Shown here: in pieces, positions 1-11,951 of the stretch
Layout of the letters: each line of letters opens with the position of its first letter
How positions within the stretch are numbered: the stretch's first letter is position 1
Assembly: GCA_013350335.1 (NCBI GenBank)
Contig: CM023539.1
Span: forward strand, 45,990,631-46,054,630
DNA from: Chimonanthus salicifolius
Lineage: Eukaryota; Streptophyta; Magnoliopsida; Laurales; Calycanthaceae
DNA: 64,000 nt
Direction of reading: 5' to 3'
Program-made: the position numbers and the translations under genes
The notes under the pieces: generated by a model
The model's input: only the letters and a program-made list of their open reading frames with translations
Database searches by the model: none
What the model was told of the DNA's origin: nothing

Positions 1-3000
1 CCCCGACTCCTCGAGGAGGGGTGGCCTCACTTAAAAAAGGCCCACACGTTAAAATAAAAAAAAAAGAAAAAAAAGTCGTAGAATGTAAGGATTGCAAGAG
101 GAAGAGAATGAGTGAAGTACGGAAAAGAATCGAGGAGGAGGAACAGGTTTTCATAAAATTGGACTTTGGAATTTGTATTTCTCTTGTTGGGTTTCTTTTT
201 TGTCCTCTTTTTGTGGGAAGGAATGGAAAAGGGTAGTTTTTTGAGTTTTGGGGTTTTTTTTTTCTCAAGTGGAACATGCAATAAAGCTTAAATTTTGAAA
301 ATTGTAGGAGGTAAATGTGAGATTAAAGTTGTAAGATGAATTGGAATAAAATGAGAAAAGAATTTATAAAAAGATAAAAGGAATTTTTAAAATATAAATA
401 TGTTAGTGTTTTTTTATTTGGATTAAGCAAAATATTCAAAGTTTATTTCAAAATATACTAATCATTTCATCATTAAGATTGCAAGACATAATTGTAAAAT
501 GCCCGAGTTGAGAACTTCTATTCCATCTTTGATCTCAATGTTCTCTCTCGTATGGCTTGCTCGGTTATTCCTCTTTCAATTAAAATTGAAAATAAGGATA
601 CTTGTGTCATATATTATTATTGTTTTTAAAAATTATTCTATTTTTCAATTTTATTCTTTCACAATCATTTACATTATAGGGTTTTTAATTCATTATATAT
701 TATGATGCATCTCAATTCAATTCTACCAGTATATTTCCTCAATGTAGATAAAATTGTGACTTTTAATTTAGAGATCTTTAGTAATTTGATAGAATAATAG
801 AGGAAATTGCAACATTTCAATTCTCATACTTTCATAATGGCAGGTTTTATTATTATTTAACCTTTCAATTTTAGTTCATTTTAATTATTTTTTAATTTTA
901 AAGATTTTATCTTAAAACTGCAGGTCTAATTTCAAAAAATTAGAAATTGACCCCAAGTTAGAAATTATGTGACTTGGCCTCCAAGTCTAATTCCAAAAAA
1001 TTAGAAATGGGACTGCGCCTACTGCCCCCGCAATCTCGGGCCAGCCCTGAAGAGAATGGAAAAGGAAAGAGAAAGATCAGAAAGAAGAAAAAATAGAAGT
1101 GCCATGGTTACCGGATGAAAATAGAAGGACCGAAGAAGGTGATTGCTTTAACAGATAAAAAAGAATTGAAGGAAGGTGGCTCCTGCGGATGCTGCGTTGT
1201 TGTCACACTGACTGAAGTGATAAAAATAGCAGAGCAAGAAAATAGAAATAAAGAGGACACGGCAGAGGCTGGATTTTTGGCATTGCACATGTAGATCGGC
1301 TGAATACATGAGTGGTCCCATCTATTGTTTAATTTACCTCCTCCAAATCCTATTAATTCAAGGCTCCTCCATACAATAAAAAAGAAGAAGGAAAGACTAG
1401 GACAGAATCGTGACATCACAGAGCAAGGAAGCTACGGCATTGATTCGGGAGCTCCAACGATGGCTCAGATTTTATTTTTCCATCTCTTTTCTTTAATTCT
1501 TTTAGATGTTTGGCTAATATCTTTTACTAAGGTCGAGGATGAAACCCCATTAATAAAATAATATTTTTTTATTTGTTTATTTAATTTCTGATTAAGTGTG
1601 TTCAATTATTTATGATTTGTGCTTCATTAGATTAATTAGATGTTAATTATTTTCACTACTAATATTATGTATTTGTGGTAGTTAATATTAATATTTGATT
1701 CATCATTGTTTGCCGTATAAATTAATTTAAAAGTAAAACCCTTTGATTCATTGTTTTCTTTTATTTTAATTTAAATACATTGGATGCTTAGATTAATCCC
1801 TTTGATCCATTGTCTTTTGAGTTAAGATTGGATACATGTAATACTTAGAATTTACATTTTGAAGCAAAGGAAAATCAATCTTTGAATATCATATTAATGA
1901 ACTTAAATGTTTAAATCTCTAAAAATTGAGAATTAATAAATAAGTAATTAGAAGATTATGGATTTAATGGTGGTGGAATCCGATGCCTTAGTAATTTCTC
2001 TCACTTGATTTAATCTCCGTTTTTAGTTATTTTAATTAATTTTGCAATTTCAATTCCATCATTCTCCTGAAAAATTATTAACTAGGTTAAGGTTAAAATA
2101 TTATGTTTTTTAATTTGTTTTCCTGTTCATTCTAAAATCAAGTCCCTGTGGGTTCAACCTCGCACTTGCATATCTTTATATTCCAATTCGATTCGTGCGC
2201 TTGCGAGTAATTATAAATTTAAAATTTGAACAACAGGTGCACAATGGTGCTGTTGTGGATCTAGGTTTACATGATTCTCAATTATTTACCTTAACATTAA
2301 CTGAGCACGGAACCACAACTGTAAACAAGAGAGGCATACACTTAGTGACATACGGTATCTTAATCACTAATTCAATTCAAATAGAACATGTTCACCTTCA
2401 AAACACATATAGAACATTTACAATCAATCAATGTGAATGAGCTCTTGCATGGTTGACCCACACGATTTCTGTATTGTTTAATGCAACCACATTTACTCGA
2501 GCATTCTTCGACAAACTTAACTCTTCTTTAATCAGGTCATCTGTTGTACAAGCAAAAAAACATCATTGGTTCTTCGTATATCATTATTACAATCGTTACC
2601 TAGTTCTAAAAACATTGGCATGTTGTTTCTCGAATAGCATCTTCATTCCGATCATCTACATACTTGATTTTTATAACAAAAAGAGAGATAATAGTTCACA
2701 TGTTTAATGACAAATCAATCGAACGAAGGAAATGAGAGAAAATTTCGTTCGTTCGATTGTATATAAGTATAAGATCGTTCGGACTATCATCTGTGATCAT
2801 CCGATCTATCTTATACTTATATATAATCGATCGATTGATCCTTTGTGATCGACCGATCGATCCTTTATAGTTGACGTCTTAGTGAAGATCGATCGGACGA
2901 TCACAAAGGATCAATGAGTCGATTGTATATAAGTATATGATTGATCTGACGAATGTAAAATGAAATGTCTGTTCAATAAGACGATTGTATATACTATAAG

Positions 3001-4873
3001 ATCAATCAGACAAAGGAAAAGTGAAATGTCTGTTCGTTCGGTCGAAAAAACATGGAAGGGCAAAATGATAATTTCAACCCTAAAAACGAAATGAGGTGTT
3101 TGCTAACAGAAAAACGGGGTGTCTATATGACTTGCCTTTAGAAAAATAACGATTTTCTTGTTTTGATTGGAATATAGGATGACAAATGTGAGCAAAATTT
3201 TGGATTTCGGAAGATAGATACAAATAAAATAGATTTTATTTTATTTTAAAAATGTCAAAAAACTTAAAAAAATAGGACACTAATATTAGGAAACACTTAA
3301 TATGAAATTTATATTCTCTAGTATCTCTAGTGACATATATCTTCAGTTACAATTCATAATATTTTTATCTTAAAAAATTAAGAATTCAAAAATATATTAG
3401 AAAAATCATAAAAACAATTTAAAAACTATATCAATCACCTAAACGACTCTTCATTTAATCTAAAAATATTTGTATATAATTTCATTAGTTTTTTTCCAAA
3501 AGAAACTTTAAAATGTAAAGTATTTTAGAAAACTTAACTTTTATTGTGTTTAAAAAAAAAAGCTTAGAAAATCACACAAACATCATACAAACTATATCAA
3601 TCATATTAAGAATCTTCATTAAGTTTAATCCAGTCAGTTCTTCGACTCTCATATACTTTCTTTGTTCAGATAACTTCTCCAAAGGTCGGTATCTACAATT
3701 TCCTGGGTCGAGTTTTTTGAGTCTAGACTTAGAAATCTTAATTATGGCATAAGTTAAGTATAAACTCGATTTGATTTGAAAATGACTATTAATTAAAAAT
3801 TATTACATTTTAATTGACTATTCATATATGACGGTGGTATAATGCAAGGCAGAAGAAAAATCAAAAAATGAAATAAAAATCGACAGATGGGAATAACCCT
3901 AGAAATTAGAAAATTGCACCAATTTAACACACATTACTTGGAAAATTAATTGCAGACTCCTCCCATTCTGGTGTGAAATTGTCCGGTTCCTAAAATAATA
4001 ATGTTCCTAACATTAAAGACTGGAGTACAAGTTTTTCAAAAATTTAAGCTAACTAAAGATATTTTTAGCTCTTGAAAAATAATGCATATTTTTGTATTAG
4101 CTCCTATGAACCTCTAGTCATGTGAATTTTACAATGAAATGTAATATATTCAATAGAACCAAAAATAATAAATGTATGGCACACATCATGCAAGCAAACA
4201 TGAGTACATATGAATCATATTGACTATCAACTTCACAATCTAGTATTTATTTATTTTTTCATTCAATTTAAGTCTTTAAAGATGACCTCCTTTTATTTAT
4301 TCTCAGTCTTCTAAATACATGTTCAAGACCATCGTAAAACCCATTTTCTAATTTTTTTTATTGAAATTAAATGTAGTGTTCCTCCATTGCATCCATCTCT
4401 ATCATTCCCTCTAATTGCAAACAATCGATTACATTTTCAATAATTATCAGGTATGATTCTATGTATTTTTTAAACACTCCTGCTCAATATTGGAGCCAAT
4501 AGATGATGACAGCCCAAAGGGTTGCCCATATCAAATCTTTGCTAACAAAGTCTGCGATTGAAACATTCTATACAACAAACAACCTCTTCTATCCTGTAAT
4601 CAAATCCCCCGATTGTATCATTTAGCATTATAAATATGACAATACATCTAGTCATTATTGGTCAACCAGTTTTGAATGATGAACTAGTGTTTTAATTTCA
4701 TGAATTCGCAATACAATAGAAAGAGTCAAAGCACTTTCGTAGTTATTATGAGAACTGCAAGTATCTAACATCTTAATTAACAGCATAATAGACAAATTTA
4801 AAATGGATGGAACATCATTTAATTGGAACCCCATGCCCACGAATGTGAGCCCCAAAAGTAGACCGTTGCTGTT
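1..4873. other. AT-rich intergenic stretch, no gene supported
   Basis: I see no coding region with recognisable protein similarity here. Short open frames at the left edge and near 1.1-1.5 kb and 2.2-2.7 kb are low-complexity or match no family I know. The one clear structure is a cluster of inverted and direct copies of a short motif at 2.70-3.05 kb, listed separately. Confidence 0.6.
2753..2830. repeat. Inverted repeat (30-bp arms) in a motif cluster
   Basis: The left arm 2753-2782 (starting TCGATTGTATATAAGTATAA) is nearly the reverse complement of 2801-2830, with about 18 bases between them. Two diverged direct copies follow near 2932 and 2981, so 2.70-3.05 kb is a small cluster of the same motif, rich in GATCGATCG-like tracts. 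It looks like a degraded foldback or MITE-type repeat; clean ends and a target duplication were not found. Confidence 0.55.
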
Positions 4874-5653
4874 CTACCTCGATGGAGATTGACCCTGCTC
4901 TTTCTCTCCTTTGGTTGTTTTTGAATCTTCTAAATAGTAGTACCATTTTAGTTGCCGTACGGTCGTGTATTCGTAATGGCGGATACATGCTCTGCATAAT
5001 AAAGAATACCATCGTAACTTTTGAAAATCATCTTTTTCACTCGATGAATCAGCATCCTTTGCTTTTGCCAATTTGTTGTTCCTCCAAGACTCCTTGTCAT
5101 ATGCTATTTGCAAATCAATCAGTCTCTTTATATAAGAGAAGGGATGATAAAAGAAAGCTTGAAAGGGGACGATGCAGCCTAGGAGCATGATCAGAAGAGC
5201 GAGGGCCATGCTTTCTTTTGATACCAACACGTATATGGCAGTAACAAAAGAAAAAATGGTGCCAACAACTGCAATCCACGAAATTATTATGCTGAGATTC
5301 ACCGCTTCACCCAGAAAATGAGGGTCTTTATTCATCAAGGCCCAAACCAAAAGGAATGCAACCGTCATTGAGCTACAAAAGCCCAGAGTATCGAACACCA
5401 CAAAAGCCTTGACAACAGCCGGCATGCCTTCGCCTGGTGAGCCATTTCGGTACCCACCTGGAATTGTGAAAGCAGCAGCAAATGTAACTCCGGCCAACAG
5501 TGTCGCAAGAATTGAGAGTGTTTGCGCCATTGACTCCAATCTTGAAGTTGGTGGAACCAATGCTTTTCTTCTTGACTCAAGATCCATCCTACCCTTCTGT
5601 GGCACAGAACCATTGCTGGCTTTCTTGTCTACCAACAGAGCATGGAGATCGTA
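4874..5653 (-). CDS. PGG-domain (ankyrin/ITN1/ACD6-type) membrane protein, terminal exon only
   Basis: The frame encodes about 259 residues down to a TAG at 4874. The core motif FAAAFTIPGGYRNG is the signature of the PGG domain, found at the C-terminus of plant ankyrin-repeat membrane proteins of the ITN1/ACD6 type. Four hydrophobic segments are visible: around the PGG motif, at AFVVFDTLGFCSSMTVAFLL, at IIISWIAVVGTIFSFVTAIY, and at ALALLIMLLGCIVPFQAFFY. A charged, Lys-rich tail follows. A splice acceptor (GGCAG before TACGAT) lies at the upstream edge, and there is no good ATG before the domain, so this should be a last exon. No ankyrin-encoding exon is visible in the roughly 2 kb upstream, before the next gene on the same strand begins. 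The piece is therefore orphaned, very distantly spliced, or a pseudogene fragment. In family members this region anchors the ankyrin array in a membrane and takes part in defence or salt signalling; that is family knowledge, not visible here. Confidence 0.75.
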   Translation of the reverse strand, partial: YDLHALLVDKKASNGSVPQKGRMDLESRRKALVPPTSRLESMAQTLSILATLLAGVTFAAAFTIPGGYRNGSPGEGMPAVVKAFVVFDTLGFCSSMTVAFLLVWALMNKDPHFLGEAVNLSIIISWIAVVGTIFSFVTAIYVLVSKESMALALLIMLLGCIVPFQAFFYHPFSYIKRLIDLQIAYDKESWRNNKLAKAKDADSSSEKDDFQKLRWYSLLCRACIRHYEYTTVRQLKWYYYLEDSKTTKGEKEQGQSPSR

Positions 5654-6344
5654 CTGCCATCAATGTTTCTGACTCATTAATGTCTTTTAAACAGCACATA
5701 ATTCATCAAAGTCGAACTTCAAAAATGACAAATTGTTGATCACGCCTTACAATTGTTGTCTAAAAGTGAAAGGTTCAAGTCCCATTATAAAACATGTACA
5801 TCAGTTGATCTTAGCTTTTACGATTAGATTAAAGGTCTTACATTCAACTCCTCCTAGATTTACTTGATACTCGAGGCATGCTGGTAATTTTGTGTACTTG
5901 TGAGATTAGTCTCACCTCCACTCCCCATGTTATAAAAAAAAAACACATGTTCAAAATTTAATTTATTTGAAATTTTATTTTTTAAGCATTTGATTGAAAG
6001 CATCTATTTTATCTCTTTATGTCAAATTTAAAGCTTATTGAAAAAAATATTAAATTCAAATATTAAGAAAGATTATAAATTAATAAGATAAATAATTTAA
6101 ATAATAGTAATGATGGCATCAAATTACACAACTAAACATATTTATCCTTTCATTTGATAGATAAAAAATGCCGGACTTTCATTGAGCAGCACTAGCAAAG
6201 TTCCGTTTGGCAGCACTAGCAAACATATCTAGTGAAGAGTGAAGACTAGGCTTCAAATAAATTAGAGGTCATATCATCTAAATATATGTGATACTGGAGT
6301 TTAATATTTTAAGAGCGAAAATGATATTATAGTGGTTATCAGAC

Positions 6345-6432
6345 GGGGTAAAAGTTTACTCCACCCGTTATAAATCTGGTTATTTATTTATATCTCTTAG
6401 TTACTTCGGAGGAGTAAACTTTTACTCCACCC
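6345..6432. repeat. Small inverted repeat, possible short MITE
   Basis: The left arm GGGGTAAAAGTTTACTCC (6345-6362) is matched inversely by the region 6411-6432, about 48 bases further on. Each arm is itself nearly palindromic. Its size suits a very short foldback element; target duplication not resolved. Confidence 0.5.
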
Positions 6433-6637
6433 TGTTATAAATGGAATAATGGAACTTAAAAAGCTGGTGCTTATTTATTTTAATTTTAATCAAATATCTT
6501 TCTCATATGTTCCACGAATGTTGTACTCTATATATATTTTGTTTTAGTTATAGTACTTTTTATATCATTTATCTCAAAGGTTCTCTTGCAAAATTTTAAC
6601 TTACCATTAAGGTGTTGTTTTTTATCACTGGTTAATA

Positions 6638-6813
6638 TTCCCTCTGTCCCATTTTAGTTGTCTGATTTTAAAATTTTGAATTTTTTAAGGAAGGTCACTC
6701 AAAAGGCTTATGAACTAATTTAATAAATAGAGAGAATCAAAATGACATATCAGACAATTATTTTAGGAGAGTCCCAAAATGCATATAAGACAACTAAATT
6801 AGACCAGAGGGAG
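6638..6813. mobile_element. Stowaway-like MITE (Tc1/mariner type)
   Basis: The left end TTCCCTCTGTCCCATTTTAG and the reverse complement of the right end, CTCCCTCTGGTCTAATTTAG, pair as terminal inverted repeats that continue into AGTTGTCT. A TA dinucleotide flanks each end (6636-6637 and 6814-6815). The CTCCCTC-type ends with TA duplication are the Stowaway hallmark. About 176 bp, no coding capacity. Confidence 0.85.
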
Positions 6814-7587
6814 TATCATCTTTAAAAAGAATGAACCATGTCACAACATCTTGGATTTTTTATGCTAAGTTATCCATAGTCAATGTAAATACCTACTAGC
6901 TTAATATAGATCCTTAATAGACTCCAACTTTGACCGAAAATAGCGTCATTTCTTCATAAATGGTTTTAAAATTGGTAATTGTGCCATCATAAGTGTCCTT
7001 AATTGTTTTACGTATTCACTAAGGTTGCATTTGTTTTTTAAATATTCTCCAAAATAAGTTTTCTTGAAACTCTATCATAAACGTTCATTGTAAAAGTTTT
7101 TCCTTTTTTATCAATTTTTTCTATGAGTTGTATTAATACAAAGACGACTTTGTTGTTGACCTACTTGACATGATCTAGTTAAGTACCTTAGGTTGCACTC
7201 AACAAGTACGTGAAGAGTCATCAATAAATCTGAAGAAAATCTAAATTGATTTTTAGAGTTACGTAACACTTGGTGTAGATGAGATTCTATTATCCTCTCT
7301 TAAAGTTTGATAGTGTCATTCAAGAGTTTAATCTCTCCAAAGAAGTCTCAAAAAGACGTTGCAAGAGTTTCTCCTTTTCATTAGCATACAAAAGGGCAGC
7401 TTGAGAGAAATTGGGTTGGTTGAATGCTGGGGAGTTTACAAGGATATAAGAAGTGGGTATAGTTTCATTTCTATTTAATCGATTATAATTAGTAAGATGG
7501 ATAATTTAAAAAACATAAAGCATTTGGAAATTCTAAAGATCAACATCTCAAAACTAGAATGTCCAAAGGGTCATTATGAAAATTGAA

Positions 7588-7687
7588 NNNNNNNNNNNNN
7601 NNNNNNNNNNNNNNNNNNNNNNNNNNNNNNNNNNNNNNNNNNNNNNNNNNNNNNNNNNNNNNNNNNNNNNNNNNNNNNNNNNNNNNN
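7588..7687. other. Assembly gap (100 N)
   Basis: An exact run of 100 N, the usual placeholder for a gap of unknown length. It lies just beyond the 3' end of the zinc-finger gene, so the distance to the PGG exon is not reliable. Confidence 0.99.
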
Positions 7688-7811
7688 TTTAAAAGGCTTC
7701 ATTAAACCAGGCTGCCAAATCTGAGAAAAATAAATTACTACAGGAAAAGTCAAAAATGAAAAGCATATCCAGTTAAATTCACTTGCAGCAAGAAGCAAGC
7801 ATATTTTTTTT

Positions 7812-9423
7812 TTAAGGTTTACAGATAACCACAAAGCAGGAAGGAGAGCTTTGGGATTAAGTAAATAAAGCTCCTCAATATTTGAATAAAGACCCATTTT
7901 TCCAGCCAATGAGTCAAATCCTGTTTGACCAACCAGTTCCTGGATGTTATCTAAAGGCCTATGAACCCTCCCTGCGATCACTCTACAAACCAGTAATGCC
8001 TTTCTTACATCTGGGCTTTCATCATACAACTCAATAGATTCAAAAGCTCTTCCGCTTGTTGAAGTAGTGAAAACACCAACTCCCTCCTTCAATTCTGTTT
8101 TTGAAGAGAATCCATGTCTTATAATGCGACAAACATTGCATCTATCCAATAAGCAGAGGCTGGATGAGCCATTCAAACCTAGAGAACATGCAATTGTTGT
8201 GCCGTAGAACCTTAATAACTCGTTGCCATCAGCCAGGCAACGCGGGTGTTTCTTGGGCAGTTTGCTGGCTTTGATCTTCACCATCTCCCTGTATTCTTCA
8301 AACCGAGCAAGTGTCTTCGGCATGTTATGGACCTTTAAGACTCTCTCTATTCGCCCACAGTTGCTCTCAGACTTTAGCCAGCTTGTCTTGCATATGATCT
8401 CTACTATCTTCCTAGATGACTCCCCTTCCACAAGTTCAGTAACTGCAAAGTACAAGCAAACATTGTCTCTAAGAATGCAGCTTTTGCAAGTTAATAGAGA
8501 ACTCAAAATTCAATAGGAATTTTGCAAAGCTGTGAAAATACTATAAGATGGAATATTAAAAAAAAAAAAAAAAGAGGAGACATATTTGGCAAATAAAAGC
8601 TCCATCTGCTGGTGAAACGAAAAATAAATCAATAAATCTTTCTTGAATTAAATCAGCTGTGCATTCAGGGACTCAAAGTGAAGTATACTGTGATGAAATC
8701 ACAGAAACAAACAACCCCCCAACACCCCCAAAAAATTAATAATAATAAAAATAAATAAAAAGTGGAAGTTAGTGAGAATAGCTTTTAAGGTATCTTTATT
8801 TCTGTAAAAGAGATTGTAAAAGAAAAAAATGTTGGAGGAAGCCAATCCTGTTTCAGAATAATGCTTTCCATTGATTCAATGATGTACTATTATCACATTT
8901 CCTGCTTTAGTAATTCCTATCAAAAGGTGAAGAGGTTTTGCCCCAACAAATGTAGTCCTCTATCAATCAACAAGTGACCACATTATACATCCTAAGTGGT
9001 TTAAATATTTCAGCAGAATGGGGAAGGTGGTGCATAGAAATCATTAACCACATTAGATGGAATTATTCTCATCAAAAGCCGAAATAGCTTTCATACCAAA
9101 AACAAATTGGGATGGTTTTATTTTGCAATTTTCTCCTTGGCATTGATGCCTTGAAGTCATTGTTTCTTTTTACATGCCTTGCAATTAATGTAAAGTAGTT
9201 TTCATGGCATTATGAGTTTTTTTTTTAATTTCTCACCTTCATTTTAGTTTTCTTGAAGATGACATGTAACGCCTATTTCATTTCTTTGGAGTCTTGCTCA
9301 ACTGCTGATATTCTTTGCTAAGGTGTGTTGTTTGGTACCCCCAAACAACAAGTGGTTTGATACGCAGAGAGACAAGATGGTTAAAGATTCAACTTGCATC
9401 CTTTTAGGAGTAGAATGCAGATT

Positions 9424-9468
<45 letters not shown>

Positions 9469-10244
9469 GCTCCTCGCTCTCTCTCTCTAAAAACCTCCAA
9501 TGAAGATTAAAAAATTGGCAGAGAAGCTTAGAAGAAATTAGGCAATTGAACGATTCAAGATGGAAGCAAATGTAGTAAGCTAATATAACCAGAAATATAG
9601 AAATACTGATGCATATTTTAAACCTTCCAATAGAAAAAATAGAAATATTTGTCATGCCCAAGATGAAAAGTCTGTGTTGGGTTTAAAACAAAGAAACATG
9701 ATGTAGCAAAATTTGCAAGCAACATACAGAACATGACAAGATTTACATGGTTAAAGGTGTGCTTACATCCACAAGATGGCTAAATTTCACCATTTTGAGA
9801 ATAGGTTGGAACGGAATTTGGGGGGTTCACCCCTCTTCTCAAAACACAATACAACTGTAACCTTAAGAGTCCCTCAAAGACCATTATATAGCCGGCACCT
9901 GGTACAAACCTGCTAAAGTAAAGTAACCAAATGCCATGAGGGTCGGGCTAGATCCCCGAACCCCCAATCAGGAGAACAACACTCAGAGTTGGTTACATGC
10001 CCCTTAGAACACCAATCAGTTCTGGGTCCAATAGAGCCCAAATCAACACAAAATACATCTTCACAACAGTATGGGTTAAGATCGGAGATTAAAAGTTATA
10101 TGAACCCTCATAGGTCCCAAGTAAGAAACTGGTAAGCCTTAGCAAATAGACTGCACTGTAGTCAGATTTGCAGTGGAGCAGTAGTACAAGTAGGTCATGC
10201 AACCAAGATTCAAATACAACGAACCAAATGGACTACTGCAAGAT

Positions 10245-10279
<35 letters not shown>

Positions 10280-11294
10280 GCTGGGAGAAAAAAAGATGAA
10301 AGCCACCACCTACATTTGAATGTACCCAAAATCACAAGTAGTTGAAAAATAATTTGCAGAATAGACAGTTATCCAATTAGCAAAGAACTTCGAGCAATTT
10401 CTGGCCTCTCTTTCCAAAATTCTTTACAGATTGCGGAAATGGTGTTTTAGTGATGTTGCAGTTTGGTAGAATAAATCAACAGAGTCTGATACAGAACACT
10501 GGAAATACCAATAACCTCCTGGATTGTTCTACTTTGACTGAATGTCCAACAGTTTGTGATTTGGGGCAAACGAAACACACAGAAGAAAGAAAGAAGAATC
10601 ATACGAAGAAGAAAAAAAATCCTCACCTGCATGTTGGAGAGGTGATGTGCTTCTGCAGCCTCCCACTTCCCAAACCGCTCTCCGCACTTGTGACAAGTCA
10701 GAGTAGAAGATAAGCCATGAGAATCAACCTCTTGAAAACCTCTCTGAAATGAAGAAATGACAGCACCCACACTGCTCCCACTACTAGATACAATAGAACT
10801 TCCAAAGCCAGATGCTTCTCTGTCAGAGAGAAATGCATGATGCTTCCTTGGAGGTGTAGTTGTAGCTCTAAAAGTGGGGTTGTAATGCATTGTGTGCTGC
10901 CAACCAGGGCTGCCAGGCCTCAGGGTACCCACAAAAGTAGAGTTGCCACCACCACCGCCACCACCAATACCTCCTCCTCCTTCACTGTAGGCATCAAAAC
11001 CAGTTATCTTCAGTTCACACTTTGAGTTGCTGAGAATGACTTCGTGAGTTATTGGGTTGAGGAATTCACTGCTGCCAATGGACCTCGGGCTGTACACTGG
11101 TGGCTTCTCAATGTGCCTTTTGCTACCATGGATCACATCTTTGAGGTTCGCTATAGATCTTGAGCAGCCAGACCTGCCTGCTTTCTTTGTCAAGATGGCG
11201 CTCAGATGGGTCCTCTGGCTACTTGGTTCATGCACATCTGATGAGTCTGATTTGCAGTGGAGAGACCTCTTCAAAGCAAACCAGACTTTTGCAT
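7812..11294 (-). CDS. C2H2 zinc-finger / PARP-like-fold protein, two exons, with three 1-base frameshifts
   Basis: Exon 1 is about 11294-10627 and exon 2 is 8442-7812, joined by a 2.18-kb intron (donor CAG/GTGAGG, acceptor TTTGCAG). Exon 1 encodes VWFALKRSLHCKS, GRSGCSRSIANLKDVIHGSK, SSEFLNPITHEVILSNS, a Gly-rich run, FVGTLRPG, and a C2H2 finger beginning CHKCGERFGKWEAAEAHHLS. Exon 2 encodes VTELVEGESSRKIVEIICKT through GLYSNIEELYLLNPKALLP. This layout matches a plant family (Arabidopsis At1g75710/At2g29660-like) with one zinc finger and a C-terminal domain resembling the PARP fold; its biochemical role is not established. Three places are each one base short: AAAA at 11287-11290 beside the start, AA at 10634-10635 in the second zinc-ligand His region, and CC at 7839-7840 before the expected CFVVICKP ending. 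With one base allowed at each, lengths and splice phase fit an ORF of about 433 residues. As written, translation stops 12 codons into exon 2. The cause is homopolymer error or a recent pseudogene. Confidence 0.85.
9425..9488. repeat. (CT)n microsatellite
   Basis: An almost pure CT run with two short interruptions, inside the zinc-finger gene intron. A similar run of the complementary GA type lies at 10249-10276 in the same intron. Confidence 0.95.
9675..10068 (-). mobile_element. Solo LTR, about 394 bp, in the zinc-finger gene intron
   Basis: The segment begins TGTTGGGTTT and ends TTCACAACA, giving TG...CA ends. The flanking pentamers GTCTG (9670-9674) and GTATG (10069-10073) match at 4 of 5. 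On the minus strand it carries a TATATAAT box and GGGCTC-type motifs as in plant LTRs. No internal retrotransposon sequence adjoins it. Confidence 0.6.
10249..10276. repeat. (GA)n microsatellite
   Basis: Pure GA dinucleotide run of about 13 units inside the zinc-finger gene intron. Confidence 0.95.
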
Positions 11295-11943
11295 TCTCTC
11301 TCTTTCTCACTCTGCACACAAAGATCTAACTTCTATATAATCTTATCAAGCATACTCTTCAATAGTTCAATTCCACTCCATTGCCATTTCCTCCAATTTT
11401 GCTTGCACTATTCCAAAGGGGGCTGAAACATGTTAACTTTATCGATTGTCAGTTCTTACTTTGGAAGAACTATTCCATGAAAAAACTCCCAACAGCTCAT
11501 TCAATGCCTTAGCTACTGCAAAATCTAAGAAAACCCATCTCAGAAATCCTCATCCAATGCCCAACAGAACATAGCAGAACTTGTAACAAATGCAAGTACT
11601 ATAGAACGGACCCACCGTCATCCATTTCGAGAGCTTGAAGAAGAAGAAAAATCCCAATCGAAGCAGTATCTGATATGGTCGAAATGGGCTTGTTTCTATG
11701 AGAGGAAAGAAGCAGAAGTTGACTGAGAAGTCAAAACCAGAATCCGAGAAAACCCATTAAAGGGAATAGATGGGTATTCAAGGAGAAGGGAAAACAGAAG
11801 TAGGAGCAGGTCTTGAGTTAATGAGAGCATTAACAGATGGAGAAATGGAAGGACATTTACATGTAGAAGATGTGAACGGAGAGAATGAGAAGGCTCTCAT
11901 CAGCATTGATGACTGAGGAAAAATCACAGATCCTACATTGGTA

Positions 11944-11951
11944 TATTTATA
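11944..11951 (-). promoter_or_regulatory. Probable TATA box of the zinc-finger gene
   Basis: TATAAATA on the minus strand, about 650 bases upstream of the inferred ATG. That implies a long leader, perhaps with a 5' UTR intron ending at the TTTGTGTGCAG acceptor near 11313. The assignment rests on motif and orientation only. Confidence 0.45.

Larger units (their letters stand above)
5660..7587. other. Intergenic stretch with small MITEs, no gene seen
   Basis: AT-rich. It contains one Stowaway-like MITE and one small palindromic repeat, both listed. I searched it for the missing ankyrin-repeat exons of the PGG gene and saw none. Confidence 0.6.

Noticed and set aside
21..281. Overlapping open frames on both strands at the left edge
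   Set aside because: Driven by A/T and GA-rich low complexity (Lys/Glu on one strand, Phe/Leu on the other) with no family similarity; not a gene.
5740..5900. Possible SINE based on AGGTTCAAGTCCC
   Set aside because: A single B-box-like word without A-box, tail or target duplication is not enough.
9404..9661. 85-codon frame with Glu/Arg repeats
   Set aside because: Product of the (CT)n microsatellite read on the minus strand.
10447..10620. Extension of zinc-finger exon 1 beyond the CAG/GTGAGG donor
   Set aside because: Reads hydrophobic noise, and the conserved family sequence continues instead in exon 2 at 8442.
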